A stretch of DNA of 64,000 nucleotides from Acidobacteriota bacterium (lineage in GTDB: Bacteria; Acidobacteriota; Blastocatellia; Pyrinomonadales; Pyrinomonadaceae): positions 1,674,001 to 1,738,000 of the forward strand of contig JADJBB010000021.1 of the NCBI GenBank assembly GCA_016703965.1. The letters run 5' to 3'. Shown here piece by piece: positions 8,180 through 18,700 of this stretch; position 1 is the first letter of the stretch, and the number at the start of each line of letters is the position of its first letter. The translations under genes were made by a program, and so were the position numbers. Below the pieces are notes generated by a model. That model ran no database searches. It was not told the DNA's origin and was given only the letters and a program-made list of their open reading frames with translations.

Positions 8180-11100
8180 ATGAAGAACAGGATATTTCTT
8201 ACCGCATTTTGTATGATACTGATCGCGCTTGCCGGCACGATGGTTTTGGGGCAGACGCTGCGTGGACGCATCGAGGGAACTATCAAGGATCCTCAGGGAC
8301 AAGTCGTACCCAACACCGCGATCTCGGTCAAGAATACGTTAACCGGCGAATCTCTCACCGCTTCATCAAATAATGACGGAGCCTTCTCCGTTTCGGAGGT
8401 GAAGCCTGGAACCTACACGATCACCGCCGAACTCAAAGGCTTCAAGAAATCGCTTGTCGAAGGTGTCGTCGTCCAGGTCGGAACGGTTTCGAGCGTGATC
8501 ATCCAACTCGAGATCGGTGCCATCAGCGAAGAGATCACCGTTTCTGCCGATGACGCCCAGGTGACCATCAACACTGCAAACGCAGAGGTAGGCGAGGTGG
8601 TTGACCGGCAAAAGATACTGGAATTGCCGCTTGATGGCAGGAATCCATTTGAGCTGACGGCATTGCAGGCAGGTGTTCAGACAAAAACAGGAGGCGACGG
8701 CGAAACGACGAGTTTCTCGATCAACGGCAACCGTACGGTCGCGAACAATCTGACGGTCGACGGCGTTAATGCGTCGGACAATTTTCTGAAAACGCCGGCA
8801 AATATTACCCTCGGCGTCATTCCGGTCAGCGTTGAGAGCATCGGTGAGTTTCGCGTGACCACATCGCTGCCATCGGCTGAATTCGGCCGCGGATCGGCAC
8901 AGATCAATGCCGTAACGGCTTCGGGAACGAATCAATTTCGCGGTTCGGTGTTTAACTACCATCGAAACACGGCGTTCAACGCGAACAACTTCTTTAACAA
9001 TTCGACGATCCTCGAAGATGGCCAGAACGTTCCCCGCGAACCGCTTATCCGCAATCAATTCGGCGGCAGACTCGGCGGGCCGATCATCAAAGACAAGATG
9101 TTCTTCTTTGTCTCCTACGAAGGCAAACGCGAATCGCGAGGCCTTTCGCGTAACCGCTTGGTATACACTTCGCAGGCACTGACGGGCGTCTTTCGCTACG
9201 TCAAAGGCCTTCCGACCACACCGGCAAACGCCGCCGCTGCGACCGTAACTGTTGCCGCCGGCACTGCAACGACCCAAAGCGGAACCTGTGCGGCAACTGC
9301 GGGAACGATCATCGCGAATGGAGCGATCTGCGTTCAAAATGTTCTAACCATTCCCGGAACGGCGAGATTAAATCAGCCGATCGACCCGACGGTGCGAGCC
9401 TTCATGTCCGTGATGCCGTTGCCGAACAATTTCCAGATCGGCGACGGATTGAATACAGGCGGTTTTCGTTTCAACTCAAAGATCCTTTCGCCATCCGACC
9501 AGGTTTCAATGAGGATCGATCACCGGTTTAACGACCGGCATTCGTTCGAGGCGACATATAACTACGGCGATATCAACTTCAACGGTGACTACATCAACGA
9601 AGGCGAGCCGGCATACCCGGATTCGACATACAGAACACGCAACACGATCGGCCGCGGCCTGTCGGCGACGTTCCGTTCGGTGATCAGTCCGACGGTGATA
9701 AATGAAGCTCGTTTCGGAGCCCAGATCTCGACGCTAACCTTTGGCAATACGGCGGATTTCTCTCGCGGGTATCGGATCGACCTGGCGAATGTTTTCGATC
9801 CGGAAGACGATTTCATTGGTTCGAACCGAAATCTCCGCGTGCTTCAGTGGACCGATAACCTGACGCTGCTTCGTGGGAATCATACTTTCAAGACGGGCGT
9901 CGAGATCCGGAACCCGTGGGTGAAGCGTTATACATTTGACGGGACGATCCCGATCGTAGATTTCAGTACGGATAATTCGCCCGGATTCACGCAGACATCG
10001 CAATTTCGCGGCAGCACTTCGACCGATTACCTGAACGCCCGCATTCTGGCGAATACGCTGACCGGAGCACTTGGGTCGGTTATTCAGACATTCAATGCCG
10101 TCAGCCAATCGTCGGGAGCGGTTCGCGGTGAGCCTGAGCGCCGCGGCTACACTGCCTGGGAAACGAATTTGTACTTCCAGGATTCGTGGCGTTTCAGCAA
10201 GAATCTGAATCTGAATTTGGGTATTCGATATGAACTCAACACCGCAGTTCGCGAATTGAATAACCTTGGCCTGCTGCCCGTCGGCGGTTCGGGGGCTCTT
10301 TATGGAATCTCAGGGCCCGGAAATCTCTTCCAGCCGGGAACATTGACCGGAAGCAATCCGGTACTCGATTTCGCTCCGAACGGAAAGTTATTCAACACTG
10401 ATAAGAATAATTTTGCTCCCGTTGCAGGCTTTGCATGGGATCCATTCAGCAAGGGCAAGACATCGGTTCGCGGCGGATACCGGATCAGCTATTTCCAGGG
10501 GAGTTTTAACACCATCGACGGAACGCTCGACGATAACGAGGGGCTGATCCTGACGACTACGCGGGCGATCAACACCGGCTATCTGCGTGACGGCATCGGT
10601 GTGACGCCAACCCCGACGGTGACGATCCCGGCTCCGCAGAGCATTCAGACGAATTCGACCGTCGATATAAGGGCCTTCGACGAGAACTTGAAAACTCCAT
10701 TCCTTCACGATTTCAATTTCGGGATTCAGCACGAAATATTCAAAGGGACGTCACTCGAGGTTCGCTATGTCGGCAACCGCGGCCGCAAACTCTATCGCGG
10801 CTATGACGTGAACGAGGTCAACATCTTTGCCCGCGACACGCGAACGGGACAGACGATCCTCGACGCGTTTAGAGTCGCTCAGAACAACCTTACGGTTTGC
10901 CGGGCCAATCCAACGGTATGTACGGCTGACAACTTCCGCTACAACTCGGCTCTCACGGGAAGCGTTCAAAATCCGCTGTTTGAAGTACTGTTTTTCGGGC
11001 GAGCGACAGAGTTTGCGAACGCAAACTACATCACGCGGCTGGACCAGAACCGTGTGGGCGATTTTGCTGATTATGTTTCACGTGTTCGACTGATAAGCGG

Positions 11101-11992
11101 CGTGCGCGGAGCTCCATTTTATGATGCGGTCGCCAGAGGCGAATTGCCGATCAACTTTATCAGAGCAAATCCGTCGGTTCGCGGTGCCCAGCTCTTTACT
11201 AATGGCTCAACGTCGGCATACGATTCGCTTCAGGTCGAACTCACGAGGCGTTTGTCCGGCGGATTGAGATTTCAGGCAAGCTATACGTGGGCAAAAGGCC
11301 TGTCGGATTTTATTGGATCTACGGGCGACACTAACTCATTCCTGACCCTTAGAGATACCGGCAGAGAATACTCTCAGTTCAACGCGACGCATCAGTTTCT
11401 GGCGAACACACTGTACCAACTGCCATTCGGACGAGGGAGAAAGTTCCTTCGTCGCGAACGCGGGATCGTTGGCGGATTGATCAGTGGCTGGCAGCTTGGC
11501 GGAATCGTTAAGTACACGACCGGTGATCCGCTGAGCCTTCTCTCAGGAAGGGGAACCTTTAACCGCGATGACCGTTCTGCATCGAACACCATTGACGTAG
11601 TTGGCGGGTTAGATCGTAAGGCTCTTTCAGAGCTTCTCGGTGTGAGAAACACCGGAACAGGAGTTTTTTACATTAATCCTGACCTTGCTCCGGGAAGCAC
11701 AAGCAATCCAGCGAGCGTCATCTTTCTTAATCCGCAAGCCGGCAAGATCGGTTCGCTTGGATTGTCGTCGATATTCGGGCCGTCATTCTTCAATTTTGAC
11801 CTGAATGTCCTCAAACGAACGAGGATCAACGAACGGATGAACCTTGAGTTTCGTGGTGAGATCTTCAACGTTTTTAACACGGTGAATTATGACAACCCGG
11901 TCACGGACATCAACAGCACGAACTTCGGACGGATCACCGGCATCGTTGGCCGTCCGCGGCTGATGCAGTTCGCTCTTCGTTTGAACTTTTAA
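8180..11992 (+). CDS. TonB-dependent receptor, Oar-like, with carboxypeptidase-regulatory domain
   Basis: This 1270-residue outer-membrane protein starts at the ATG at 8180 (AAAGGGA upstream) with a signal peptide ending near the VLGQ site. Residues about 25-105 form a carboxypeptidase-regulatory-like beta sandwich, followed by EEITVSA, which resembles a TonB box, a plug domain (about 120-240) and a long 22-strand-type barrel ending in the aromatic residue Phe (LRLNF). Such proteins are greatly expanded in Acidobacteriota and take up large substrates, often sugars or peptides. Nothing nearby names the substrate; the gene lies after the dicarboxylate carrier with only about 30 bp between, so read-through is possible. 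Confidence 0.95.
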   Translation: MKNRIFLTAFCMILIALAGTMVLGQTLRGRIEGTIKDPQGQVVPNTAISVKNTLTGESLTASSNNDGAFSVSEVKPGTYTITAELKGFKKSLVEGVVVQVGTVSSVIIQLEIGAISEEITVSADDAQVTINTANAEVGEVVDRQKILELPLDGRNPFELTALQAGVQTKTGGDGETTSFSINGNRTVANNLTVDGVNASDNFLKTPANITLGVIPVSVESIGEFRVTTSLPSAEFGRGSAQINAVTASGTNQFRGSVFNYHRNTAFNANNFFNNSTILEDGQNVPREPLIRNQFGGRLGGPIIKDKMFFFVSYEGKRESRGLSRNRLVYTSQALTGVFRYVKGLPTTPANAAAATVTVAAGTATTQSGTCAATAGTIIANGAICVQNVLTIPGTARLNQPIDPTVRAFMSVMPLPNNFQIGDGLNTGGFRFNSKILSPSDQVSMRIDHRFNDRHSFEATYNYGDINFNGDYINEGEPAYPDSTYRTRNTIGRGLSATFRSVISPTVINEARFGAQISTLTFGNTADFSRGYRIDLANVFDPEDDFIGSNRNLRVLQWTDNLTLLRGNHTFKTGVEIRNPWVKRYTFDGTIPIVDFSTDNSPGFTQTSQFRGSTSTDYLNARILANTLTGALGSVIQTFNAVSQSSGAVRGEPERRGYTAWETNLYFQDSWRFSKNLNLNLGIRYELNTAVRELNNLGLLPVGGSGALYGISGPGNLFQPGTLTGSNPVLDFAPNGKLFNTDKNNFAPVAGFAWDPFSKGKTSVRGGYRISYFQGSFNTIDGTLDDNEGLILTTTRAINTGYLRDGIGVTPTPTVTIPAPQSIQTNSTVDIRAFDENLKTPFLHDFNFGIQHEIFKGTSLEVRYVGNRGRKLYRGYDVNEVNIFARDTRTGQTILDAFRVAQNNLTVCRANPTVCTADNFRYNSALTGSVQNPLFEVLFFGRATEFANANYITRLDQNRVGDFADYVSRVRLISGVRGAPFYDAVARGELPINFIRANPSVRGAQLFTNGSTSAYDSLQVELTRRLSGGLRFQASYTWAKGLSDFIGSTGDTNSFLTLRDTGREYSQFNATHQFLANTLYQLPFGRGRKFLRRERGIVGGLISGWQLGGIVKYTTGDPLSLLSGRGTFNRDDRSASNTIDVVGGLDRKALSELLGVRNTGTGVFYINPDLAPGSTSNPASVIFLNPQAGKIGSLGLSSIFGPSFFNFDLNVLKRTRINERMNLEFRGEIFNVFNTVNYDNPVTDINSTNFGRITGIVGRPRLMQFALRLNF

Positions 11993-12004
11993 CCGCAGCT
12001 TTAT

Positions 12005-12042
12005 CGCCGCCGAATGGCCCGAAGTATTCGGCGGCGTTTCTC
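12005..12042 (+). terminator. Intrinsic terminator after the TonB-dependent receptor
   Basis: A perfect 11-bp stem (CGCCGCCGAAT with ATTCGGCGGCG) encloses a 10-nt loop and is followed by TTTCTC. It lies 13 bp after the receptor stop and just before the next start. Confidence 0.75.
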
Positions 12043-12050
12043 AATTAATC

Positions 12051-13862
12051 ATGTCTCGATCAAACTCGATAACGTTCTTCGTTTGTTTAGTTACCGGAGC
12101 GTTGTTTGCCGCTTCCGCTCAAATTGCCTTAGGCATCCCGAAACGTGAGGGCAGCCTGCTGGAGATCGTCGAGCGAGCCTCGGCTAATCAGATCAAGCGT
12201 GATTCTGACGCATTCCGGGTTCCGACTGCGGGACAGCTGAAAGCGTGGCGTTTCATTGTCGAGAGCATTTATTCGGCTCGTCCTGCCGATGCAGAGCAGA
12301 TGCTGAAGCAGTTGTCGTTTCCGTACGAATTATCACTTTTCACCGACAGATCCTCGGGGCGTGAGTTTTACTTGTTTGAGGAGAAGGTGCCGCTTCAATC
12401 CGGTTGGGGGCTTTTCGCTTTTGATCCGCGATCGGCGAATCCGCTGGCGATCGAGATCCCACATCCGGTTTTCGACAGCAAGACCGAGTTCGAAGGGGTC
12501 GATGCGTTTCTTCAAACCAACGCCGGAGCCTACATTCTTGCCGGAGCTCATCGCCGGGCGAACAAACAGGATACGCCTTGCACCCAGCCGAAATCTTCAG
12601 ATCCGGACGCAAACTATCCCGTTTCTGATGTCGCCCATGCAGTTGCTACGCCGTTTCACGCAGTTCATGAAGCTCTGATCAAGGCCCGTCCGGCGACGGT
12701 TGCGGTTCAGCTGCACGGTATGACCGAGAGGGAAACGTGTCCCAATGCTTTCGTGAGTACGGGAAGTGCGACCGTGACAACCAATTCTAAGCGTTTGCTT
12801 TCTTGTCTCACTAAAAGCGGTGTTGAAGCTCAGATATACGACGGGAACACAACTTGTCCGCTCAATGCTCTGAGCAACGTACAGGGCAGATTTTCAAATG
12901 GCGAGACGAGCGATCCGTGCGGAACTGGCGTGAAGTCGTCGCCCGAACCAGGGTCTTTCATCCACATCGAACAGGAACCTGCGATCCGCAAAGACCGGAG
13001 ATCGTGGCAGCAGGTCGTCGATGGGTTAAAATGTGCGTTTCCAGCGAACGCCGCCGTTACGGCTCCGGACCGGCTATCGTTCGTGTTCAAAAGTCCGGAT
13101 AATCCGGAGATAAAGGTATTTTACTCGGTTCCACCAAAGGTCTCAGATAAGACAAAGGTTCTGATGGTCATGGCAGGACGGCAGCGTAATGCCGATGAAT
13201 ATCTTGATTCGTGGGTCGATTGGGCCGCGAAGAACGACTATCTGGTGCTGTCGCCGCAATTTGACGAGAAAAATTGGCCCGAGCCGCTCGGATATAATTT
13301 TGGCAATATCGCGACCGGGAAAGAGCAAGACAACACGCCCAATCCCAGGACAAAATGGGCCTTTACCGTGATCGAGCAATTGTTCGAGATGGCGAAAACG
13401 AAATTTGGCGTAACCGCCAAGCAGTACGACCTGTTCGGACATTCCGCCGGCGGTCAGTTCGTTCACCGGTTCATGCTCTACTTACCGCAGAACCATGTGA
13501 GGCTCGCGATCGCAGGGAATCCCGGATTTTACACGCTTCCCGATTCAGGGGTAAGGTTTCCGTACGGAACCAAGAATTCGCCGGTTGTTATAAGTGATAA
13601 AAATATCCTTGAATGGACGAATACCGACCTCGTCCTAATGCGCGGAACGGCGGATGTCGAACGGACAGAGAGTCTGCGTCAAACGCCGGAGGCAGACTCT
13701 CAAGGCAAGAACCGTTTCGAGCGAGCAGGTTTTATGTTTGCTAAAGTGAAGGCACTCAATCCGAAAACCAAGTGGCAGCTCTTCGAAGTTCCGGGAATCG
13801 CTCACGACCAACTAGGGATGGCACGGGCGGCTCAAAAGGTGCTTGAGAAACGGAATCAATGA
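12051..13862 (+). CDS. Secreted two-part protein with C-terminal alpha/beta hydrolase domain
   Basis: The 603-residue protein opens with a signal peptide (hydrophobic stretch about 8-28). The C-terminal part from about residue 345 is an alpha/beta hydrolase: VLMVMAGRQRN fits the oxyanion strand, GHSAGG carries the nucleophile Ser, and late Asp and His (DVERT region; PGIAHDQ) can complete the triad, as in feruloyl-esterase/PHB-depolymerase-like enzymes. The N-terminal half has several Cys and a segment VAVQLHGM that I cannot place in a family. The substrate is unknown. It starts 58 bp after the receptor stop, past a terminator, and ends 1 bp from the convergent rhodanese gene. Confidence 0.85.
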   Translation: MSRSNSITFFVCLVTGALFAASAQIALGIPKREGSLLEIVERASANQIKRDSDAFRVPTAGQLKAWRFIVESIYSARPADAEQMLKQLSFPYELSLFTDRSSGREFYLFEEKVPLQSGWGLFAFDPRSANPLAIEIPHPVFDSKTEFEGVDAFLQTNAGAYILAGAHRRANKQDTPCTQPKSSDPDANYPVSDVAHAVATPFHAVHEALIKARPATVAVQLHGMTERETCPNAFVSTGSATVTTNSKRLLSCLTKSGVEAQIYDGNTTCPLNALSNVQGRFSNGETSDPCGTGVKSSPEPGSFIHIEQEPAIRKDRRSWQQVVDGLKCAFPANAAVTAPDRLSFVFKSPDNPEIKVFYSVPPKVSDKTKVLMVMAGRQRNADEYLDSWVDWAAKNDYLVLSPQFDEKNWPEPLGYNFGNIATGKEQDNTPNPRTKWAFTVIEQLFEMAKTKFGVTAKQYDLFGHSAGGQFVHRFMLYLPQNHVRLAIAGNPGFYTLPDSGVRFPYGTKNSPVVISDKNILEWTNTDLVLMRGTADVERTESLRQTPEADSQGKNRFERAGFMFAKVKALNPKTKWQLFEVPGIAHDQLGMARAAQKVLEKRNQ

Positions 13863-13863
13863 C

Positions 13864-14184
13864 CTAGTATTTCGGTACAGTTGGATCGATCTCATTCGAC
13901 CACGCCGTGATACCACCGACGAGATTCGAGAGCTTGCCGGTAAATCCTGATTGCTCGAGAAACTCGATCGCCCGGGCGCTTCGCCCGCCCATTTTGCAGT
14001 GCACGACCGTCTCGCGAGTTTCGTCGATCTCACCTTTTCTCGATGGTATCTCGCCGAGAGGGATCAGTTTTGCTCCTTTGATACTTGCAAATGCATACTC
14101 ATCCGGCTGACGAACATCGATCAATTGGATATCATCTCCCACATCAAGCCGCGCTTTTAGTTCTGTAACGGTAATCTGGTTCAT
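13864..14184 (-). CDS. Rhodanese-like sulfurtransferase domain protein
   Basis: The 106-residue protein is a single rhodanese domain: the LIDVRQPDEY motif, the active-site loop CKMGGRSA with catalytic Cys63, and the terminal GG-x-x-AW motif (GGITAW). It is predicted to be cytoplasmic because no signal peptide is seen. Single-domain rhodaneses of this kind carry persulfide sulfur, but the acceptor here is unknown. Its stop abuts that of the convergent hydrolase gene, and the 193 bp between its start and the efflux operon must hold two divergent promoters. Confidence 0.92.
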   Translation of the reverse strand: MNQITVTELKARLDVGDDIQLIDVRQPDEYAFASIKGAKLIPLGEIPSRKGEIDETRETVVHCKMGGRSARAIEFLEQSGFTGKLSNLVGGITAWSNEIDPTVPKY

Positions 14185-14377
14185 ATTATTTTATCGCTAT
14201 TAGGATATTTACTACGTTCCCATTTTATCACCGCCGGGGGCACTCTTCACAACCCAAAAGCACCCATCCGAATAGCGTAATGTATGGTCGCATTCATTTA
14301 TTATTGACAAAAATTTACATACAAAAACGTCGGACGCACGAAGAGAGTATTGTAAACTCAAAGCTTAGACACTATCT

Positions 14378-15673
14378 ATGTGGAAAGAAAGCTTAACATC
14401 CTTGGTCTGCGCGGGCGTACTGCTGTCGGCCTCATGTGGGTCAACCTCGTCGAATGATCGCCGCGGCAACAACTCGAATGCGGAGAACCCGCAGGCTGCG
14501 GTGATATCGGTAACGACCGCGAAGACCGAGTCGCGAGATATTGCTGCAGTCATCCAGGCAACCGGCAGCGTTACGGCTGACGAAACCTCGGACGTTGCAC
14601 CGAAGACGGCCGGAAAGATCGCAAATCTTTCGGTTAACGCCGGACAGTTCGTTTCCGGCGGTGCGGTGATCGCCCGGGTCGATGACCGGGATGCAAAGCT
14701 GCAGCTCGCGAGTGCTCAGGCAGCGTTAAAGCGTTCTAAGGTTTCTGTCGCCCAGGCGGAGGCTCGTTTAGGGCTTGGGCCGAACGGGAAGTTCACTGCG
14801 TCGAATATCCCTGAGGTGCGTGCCGCGAATGCGAATTACGAGCAGACCCTGGCCGAGCTAAAACAGGCGGAGGCCAATGAAAAACGGTACCGCGAACTAA
14901 CAGAATCAGGCGATGTCGCCATGATGACGTACGAAACCTATCGCACGCAGCGGGATACGGCCAGAACACGAGCTAACGCCGCTCGCCAGCAGCTTGAAGT
15001 CACGATCAACACCGCAAAGCAGAGCAATCAGGCGATTGCGGCCGCCAATGCCGACGTCGAATCGGCTATGACACAGGTTGCTGACGCTCAGCAGGCGATC
15101 GTCGATACGGTGATACGAGCTCCGTTCTCGGGGTTTGTCAGCAATCGCCCGGTCGCGGTTGGGGAATACGTTTCATCAGCCTCGGTCGTCGCGACCATTC
15201 TGCGGACGAACCCGATCAAAATTCAGATACAAGTCGCAGAAGCTGACCTTCCGTACGTTGTTTTAGGACGCGGCGTTTCTGTTTTGATCGATGCCTACAA
15301 GGATCGCAAGTTTGCCGGAACGGTAACATCAGTAAATCCGGCGGTCGATCCTGTTTCCCGTTCGGCGATCGTCGAAGCTTCCATCGAGAACGGCGATAAC
15401 GCACTGCGGCCCGGCATGTTTGCGACCGTCAGGATCAACAAAGAAGGCGGCGGCAAAGGTATCTTCGTTCCCAAAGCCGCGGTTTATAATGACCAGGCAA
15501 CGCAGTCCTATCGTGTTTTTGTAATTGTTGAAGGCGTCGCTAAGCTGCGGGTTGTCCAACTTGGACCTGAAGAAGGCAGCAGCCTGCAAATAATGAACGG
15601 CCTGAACGCCGACGAAGTCGTCGCGACGAGCAATCTCGACCAACTTTACGAAGGAGCCAAAGTGGCTGCCTAG
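14378..15673 (+). CDS. RND efflux periplasmic adaptor subunit
   Basis: The 431-residue protein is an HlyD/AcrA-type membrane fusion protein. The N-terminus has a hydrophobic leader ending at Cys20 (LSASC), a near-lipobox suggesting a lipid anchor. A biotinyl-lipoyl-like half motif (TAGKIANLSVNAGQFV) at about 85, a long alpha-hairpin rich in Ala/Gln/Glu (about 105-240), the second lipoyl half (VIRAPFSGFVSNRP) and a beta-barrel domain follow in order. It links the pump to the outer-membrane channel and is the first gene of a three-gene operon; the pump gene starts about 35 bp downstream. Confidence 0.95.
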   Translation: MWKESLTSLVCAGVLLSASCGSTSSNDRRGNNSNAENPQAAVISVTTAKTESRDIAAVIQATGSVTADETSDVAPKTAGKIANLSVNAGQFVSGGAVIARVDDRDAKLQLASAQAALKRSKVSVAQAEARLGLGPNGKFTASNIPEVRAANANYEQTLAELKQAEANEKRYRELTESGDVAMMTYETYRTQRDTARTRANAARQQLEVTINTAKQSNQAIAAANADVESAMTQVADAQQAIVDTVIRAPFSGFVSNRPVAVGEYVSSASVVATILRTNPIKIQIQVAEADLPYVVLGRGVSVLIDAYKDRKFAGTVTSVNPAVDPVSRSAIVEASIENGDNALRPGMFATVRINKEGGGKGIFVPKAAVYNDQATQSYRVFVIVEGVAKLRVVQLGPEEGSSLQIMNGLNADEVVATSNLDQLYEGAKVAA

Positions 15674-15707
15674 CGGCCTGGATCTTGAACCTTGGACTTA
15701 GAAGTAT

Positions 15708-18700
15708 ATGCAGTGGTTAGCTGAAATTTGTGTTCACCGTCCGGTTTTTGCGACTGTCATTGTCTTGTTTATGACGGTCGTAGGCGGATTCAGCTTTTTT
15801 ACGCTCGGCGTTGATCGTTTTCCAAAGATCGATCTGCCGACGATCTCGGTGCGAACGGGAAATCCCGGTGCGGCACCGGAAGAGATCGAGACTGAGATCA
15901 CCGACGTTATCGAAGGTGCCCTAAACACAGTTCCGGGCGTCGAGGAGATGCGGTCATCTTCGTCCCGCGGCAGTTCGAACGTAACACTGACCTTCAATCT
16001 TGAAAAAGATCCGGACGTCGCTTTTCAGGAGATCCAGCAGAAACTAAGCACGGTGAGCAATAGGCTTCCCGAGAGTGCCGACCCGCCGGTGGCTCAGAAA
16101 TCAGATCCTGACTCACAGCCGATCCTGATGTACACGGTCAGCGCTCCGCGCGACGTCGTTGAACTGACCGAACAGGTCGAACTTCTCATTCAAAAAAGGA
16201 TCGAGAGTGCCGACGGCGTAGCCGAGGTATTTATGTGGGGCTCGCGAACGCCTCAGATCCTTGTCAGCGTGAATCCTGACCGGCTCCGGGCATTCAATCT
16301 CGCGGTAACCGAGGTCTCGGCAGCGATCCGCTCGCAAAATCAGGAAATGCCCGGCGGCAATATTGTCGAAGGCCAGCGAACGTTAGGCGTTCGCACGATG
16401 AGTAAGCTCACCGAGGTTGAGCAATTCAACGAGATCGTTATTGCAACCCGAAACGGCTTTCCGATAAAGATCAAGGACATCGGCAACGTCGAGAAATCCG
16501 GTGGTGAGGCGATGATGGCGGCTTCGCTTGACGGCGTCACGTCAGTATCGGTCGGGATCCGCAAACAAGCCGGGTCGAATACCATCGCTGTCATCAATAA
16601 CGTAAAGTCGCGAATGGCGACGATCATTCCAAATCTGCCGTCGGATATGAAGATCGCAACGATCCGCGACCAGTCTGAATTTATTCAGAATTCGCTGACC
16701 GCGATCGAAGAGCATCTTGTGCTCGGCGGCCTTTTTGCGGCGATCATTGTTTTTATCTTCCTGTGGAACTTCCGCTCGACCATCATCGCGGCCCTGGCGA
16801 TCCCGGTCTCGATCATTGCGGCTTTTGCCGCCATCGCGGCGTTCGGCTTTTCGCTGAACCAGATGACGATGCTAGCTCTAACGCTGATGGTGGGCATCGT
16901 GATCGACGACGCGATCGTCGTGCTTGAAAATATTTACCGCTTTGTCGAAGAAAAGGGAATGGACCCGTTCCAGGCCGCTGTCGAAGGAACACGCGAGATC
17001 GGCCTGCCTGTTCTTGCGACGACGCTTTCGCTGCTGGCGGTCTTTATTCCGGTTGGTTTTATGACCGGGATCGTTGGCCGCTTTATGTCTTCCTTCGGGC
17101 TGACGTCGGCCGCCGCAATTGCGGTTTCGCTGGTAGTTTCTTTCACTCTTACCCCAATGCTCGCAGCCCGTTGGATCAAGAGAAAGGAAGGGGCAAAGGG
17201 AACTGACAGCGCCGCTGTGACCCGTGATGAAATAACGGGCGACGTAATAGATACGCCAGCGGAAGCGGCCCATGCGCACGACTCAAAGGCAGGCTGGCTT
17301 TACAGCAAGATCGACGGCTCTTACACATGGCTGCTGCGTTTGTCGATGCGACACCGCTGGGCTGTGGTCCTGATCTGCATCCTGACCGTTGCTTCGACGG
17401 TTCCTCTCTACAAATTCGTCGGTATGGCGTTTTTGCCGGATGAGGATGAATCGCTTTTCCAAGTGAACGTCAAAGGCCCGCAGGGAACTTCGCTTTCCGC
17501 CACGCAGTCGATACTCGACCGCGTGGCGCGCGATATTCGAGCGGAAGTTCCGGGTGTGAAGAATACCCTGGTTTTGGCGGGATTTGGGCGTGGTTCGGGG
17601 TCGAACAATGGATTCATTAATGTCGCGTTGCTGCCGGTCTCGGAGCGTAAGAAATCTCAAGCCGAACTTATCAATCAGACTCGAGCTATTGCTAAGAAGT
17701 ATTCGTCGAAAGAGTATCAGGTCACGGTCTCGGCATCCTCTTCGATCGGAAACAGTATCGGCTTAGGCCGCGGCGGCTCGGGCGTTGGTTTTTATATCGC
17801 GGGGCCGGACATGGCCAAGTTGACCGAATATGCGAACGCGATGGTCGAGCGAATGAAGCAAGATCCCATCTATCGCGACCCTGATACATCGATCGAGGTT
17901 GGAAATCCTGAAATACGCGTCACGATCGACCGAACTCGGGCGGCGGATCTTGGCGTTCGGGCGGGCGACGTGGCGCAGGCTCTGAATATTCTCTCGGCCG
18001 GACAGATCGTTTCGACATTTAGCGAGAACTCAAAACAATATGACGTGGTCGTACGTGCCGAGGAACAATATCGCCGCGATCGCAGTAATTTCCGATACTT
18101 TACGGTCGGTTCGTCGAACGGCGGAACCGTCGATCTCGCACGCGTCGTAAAGATCGACGAAGGCACTTCGCCATCATCGATCAACCGGTTGAATCGGCAG
18201 CGCCAAGTCACTGTCTCGGCGGGCCTGCCGCCAAACGCGTCGGAATCGGACGCGGTCGCGAGGATGCAACAATTTGCCGCGGACCTGAAAATGCCTGCCG
18301 AATATTTGACGGGCGTGACCGGGCAATCGAAGGAACTGCAGAAAGCGTACGAGGCTTTCCTTTACGCGTTTTTGCTGTCGTTTGTGTTCATGTATCTGAT
18401 CCTCGCGGCGCAGTTCGAATCCTTCATTCATCCGGTAACGATCTTGCTCACACTGCCGCTATCGGTTCCATTCGCACTGCTCTCGACGGCAATAGCGGGG
18501 CAGACACTCAATATTTTTTCGGCCCTCGGAATTTTGCTCCTGTTCGGGATCGTTAAAAAGAACGCGATCCTGCAGATCGATCACACGAACACGCTGCGAG
18601 AGAAAGGAATGGGCCGTTACGATGCTATCATTCAAGCGAATCGCGACCGGTTAAGGCCAATTCTGATGACGACGATGGCCCTCGTCGCCGGCATGATCCC

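Noticed and set aside
8366..9337. 323-codon minus-strand open frame
   Set aside because: It is antisense to the TonB-dependent receptor; the Arg/Cys-rich composition is typical of shadow frames.
14304..14309. TTGACA as a -35 box for the efflux operon
   Set aside because: No good -10 hexamer lies at the expected spacing of about 17 bases, so a promoter call is not supported.
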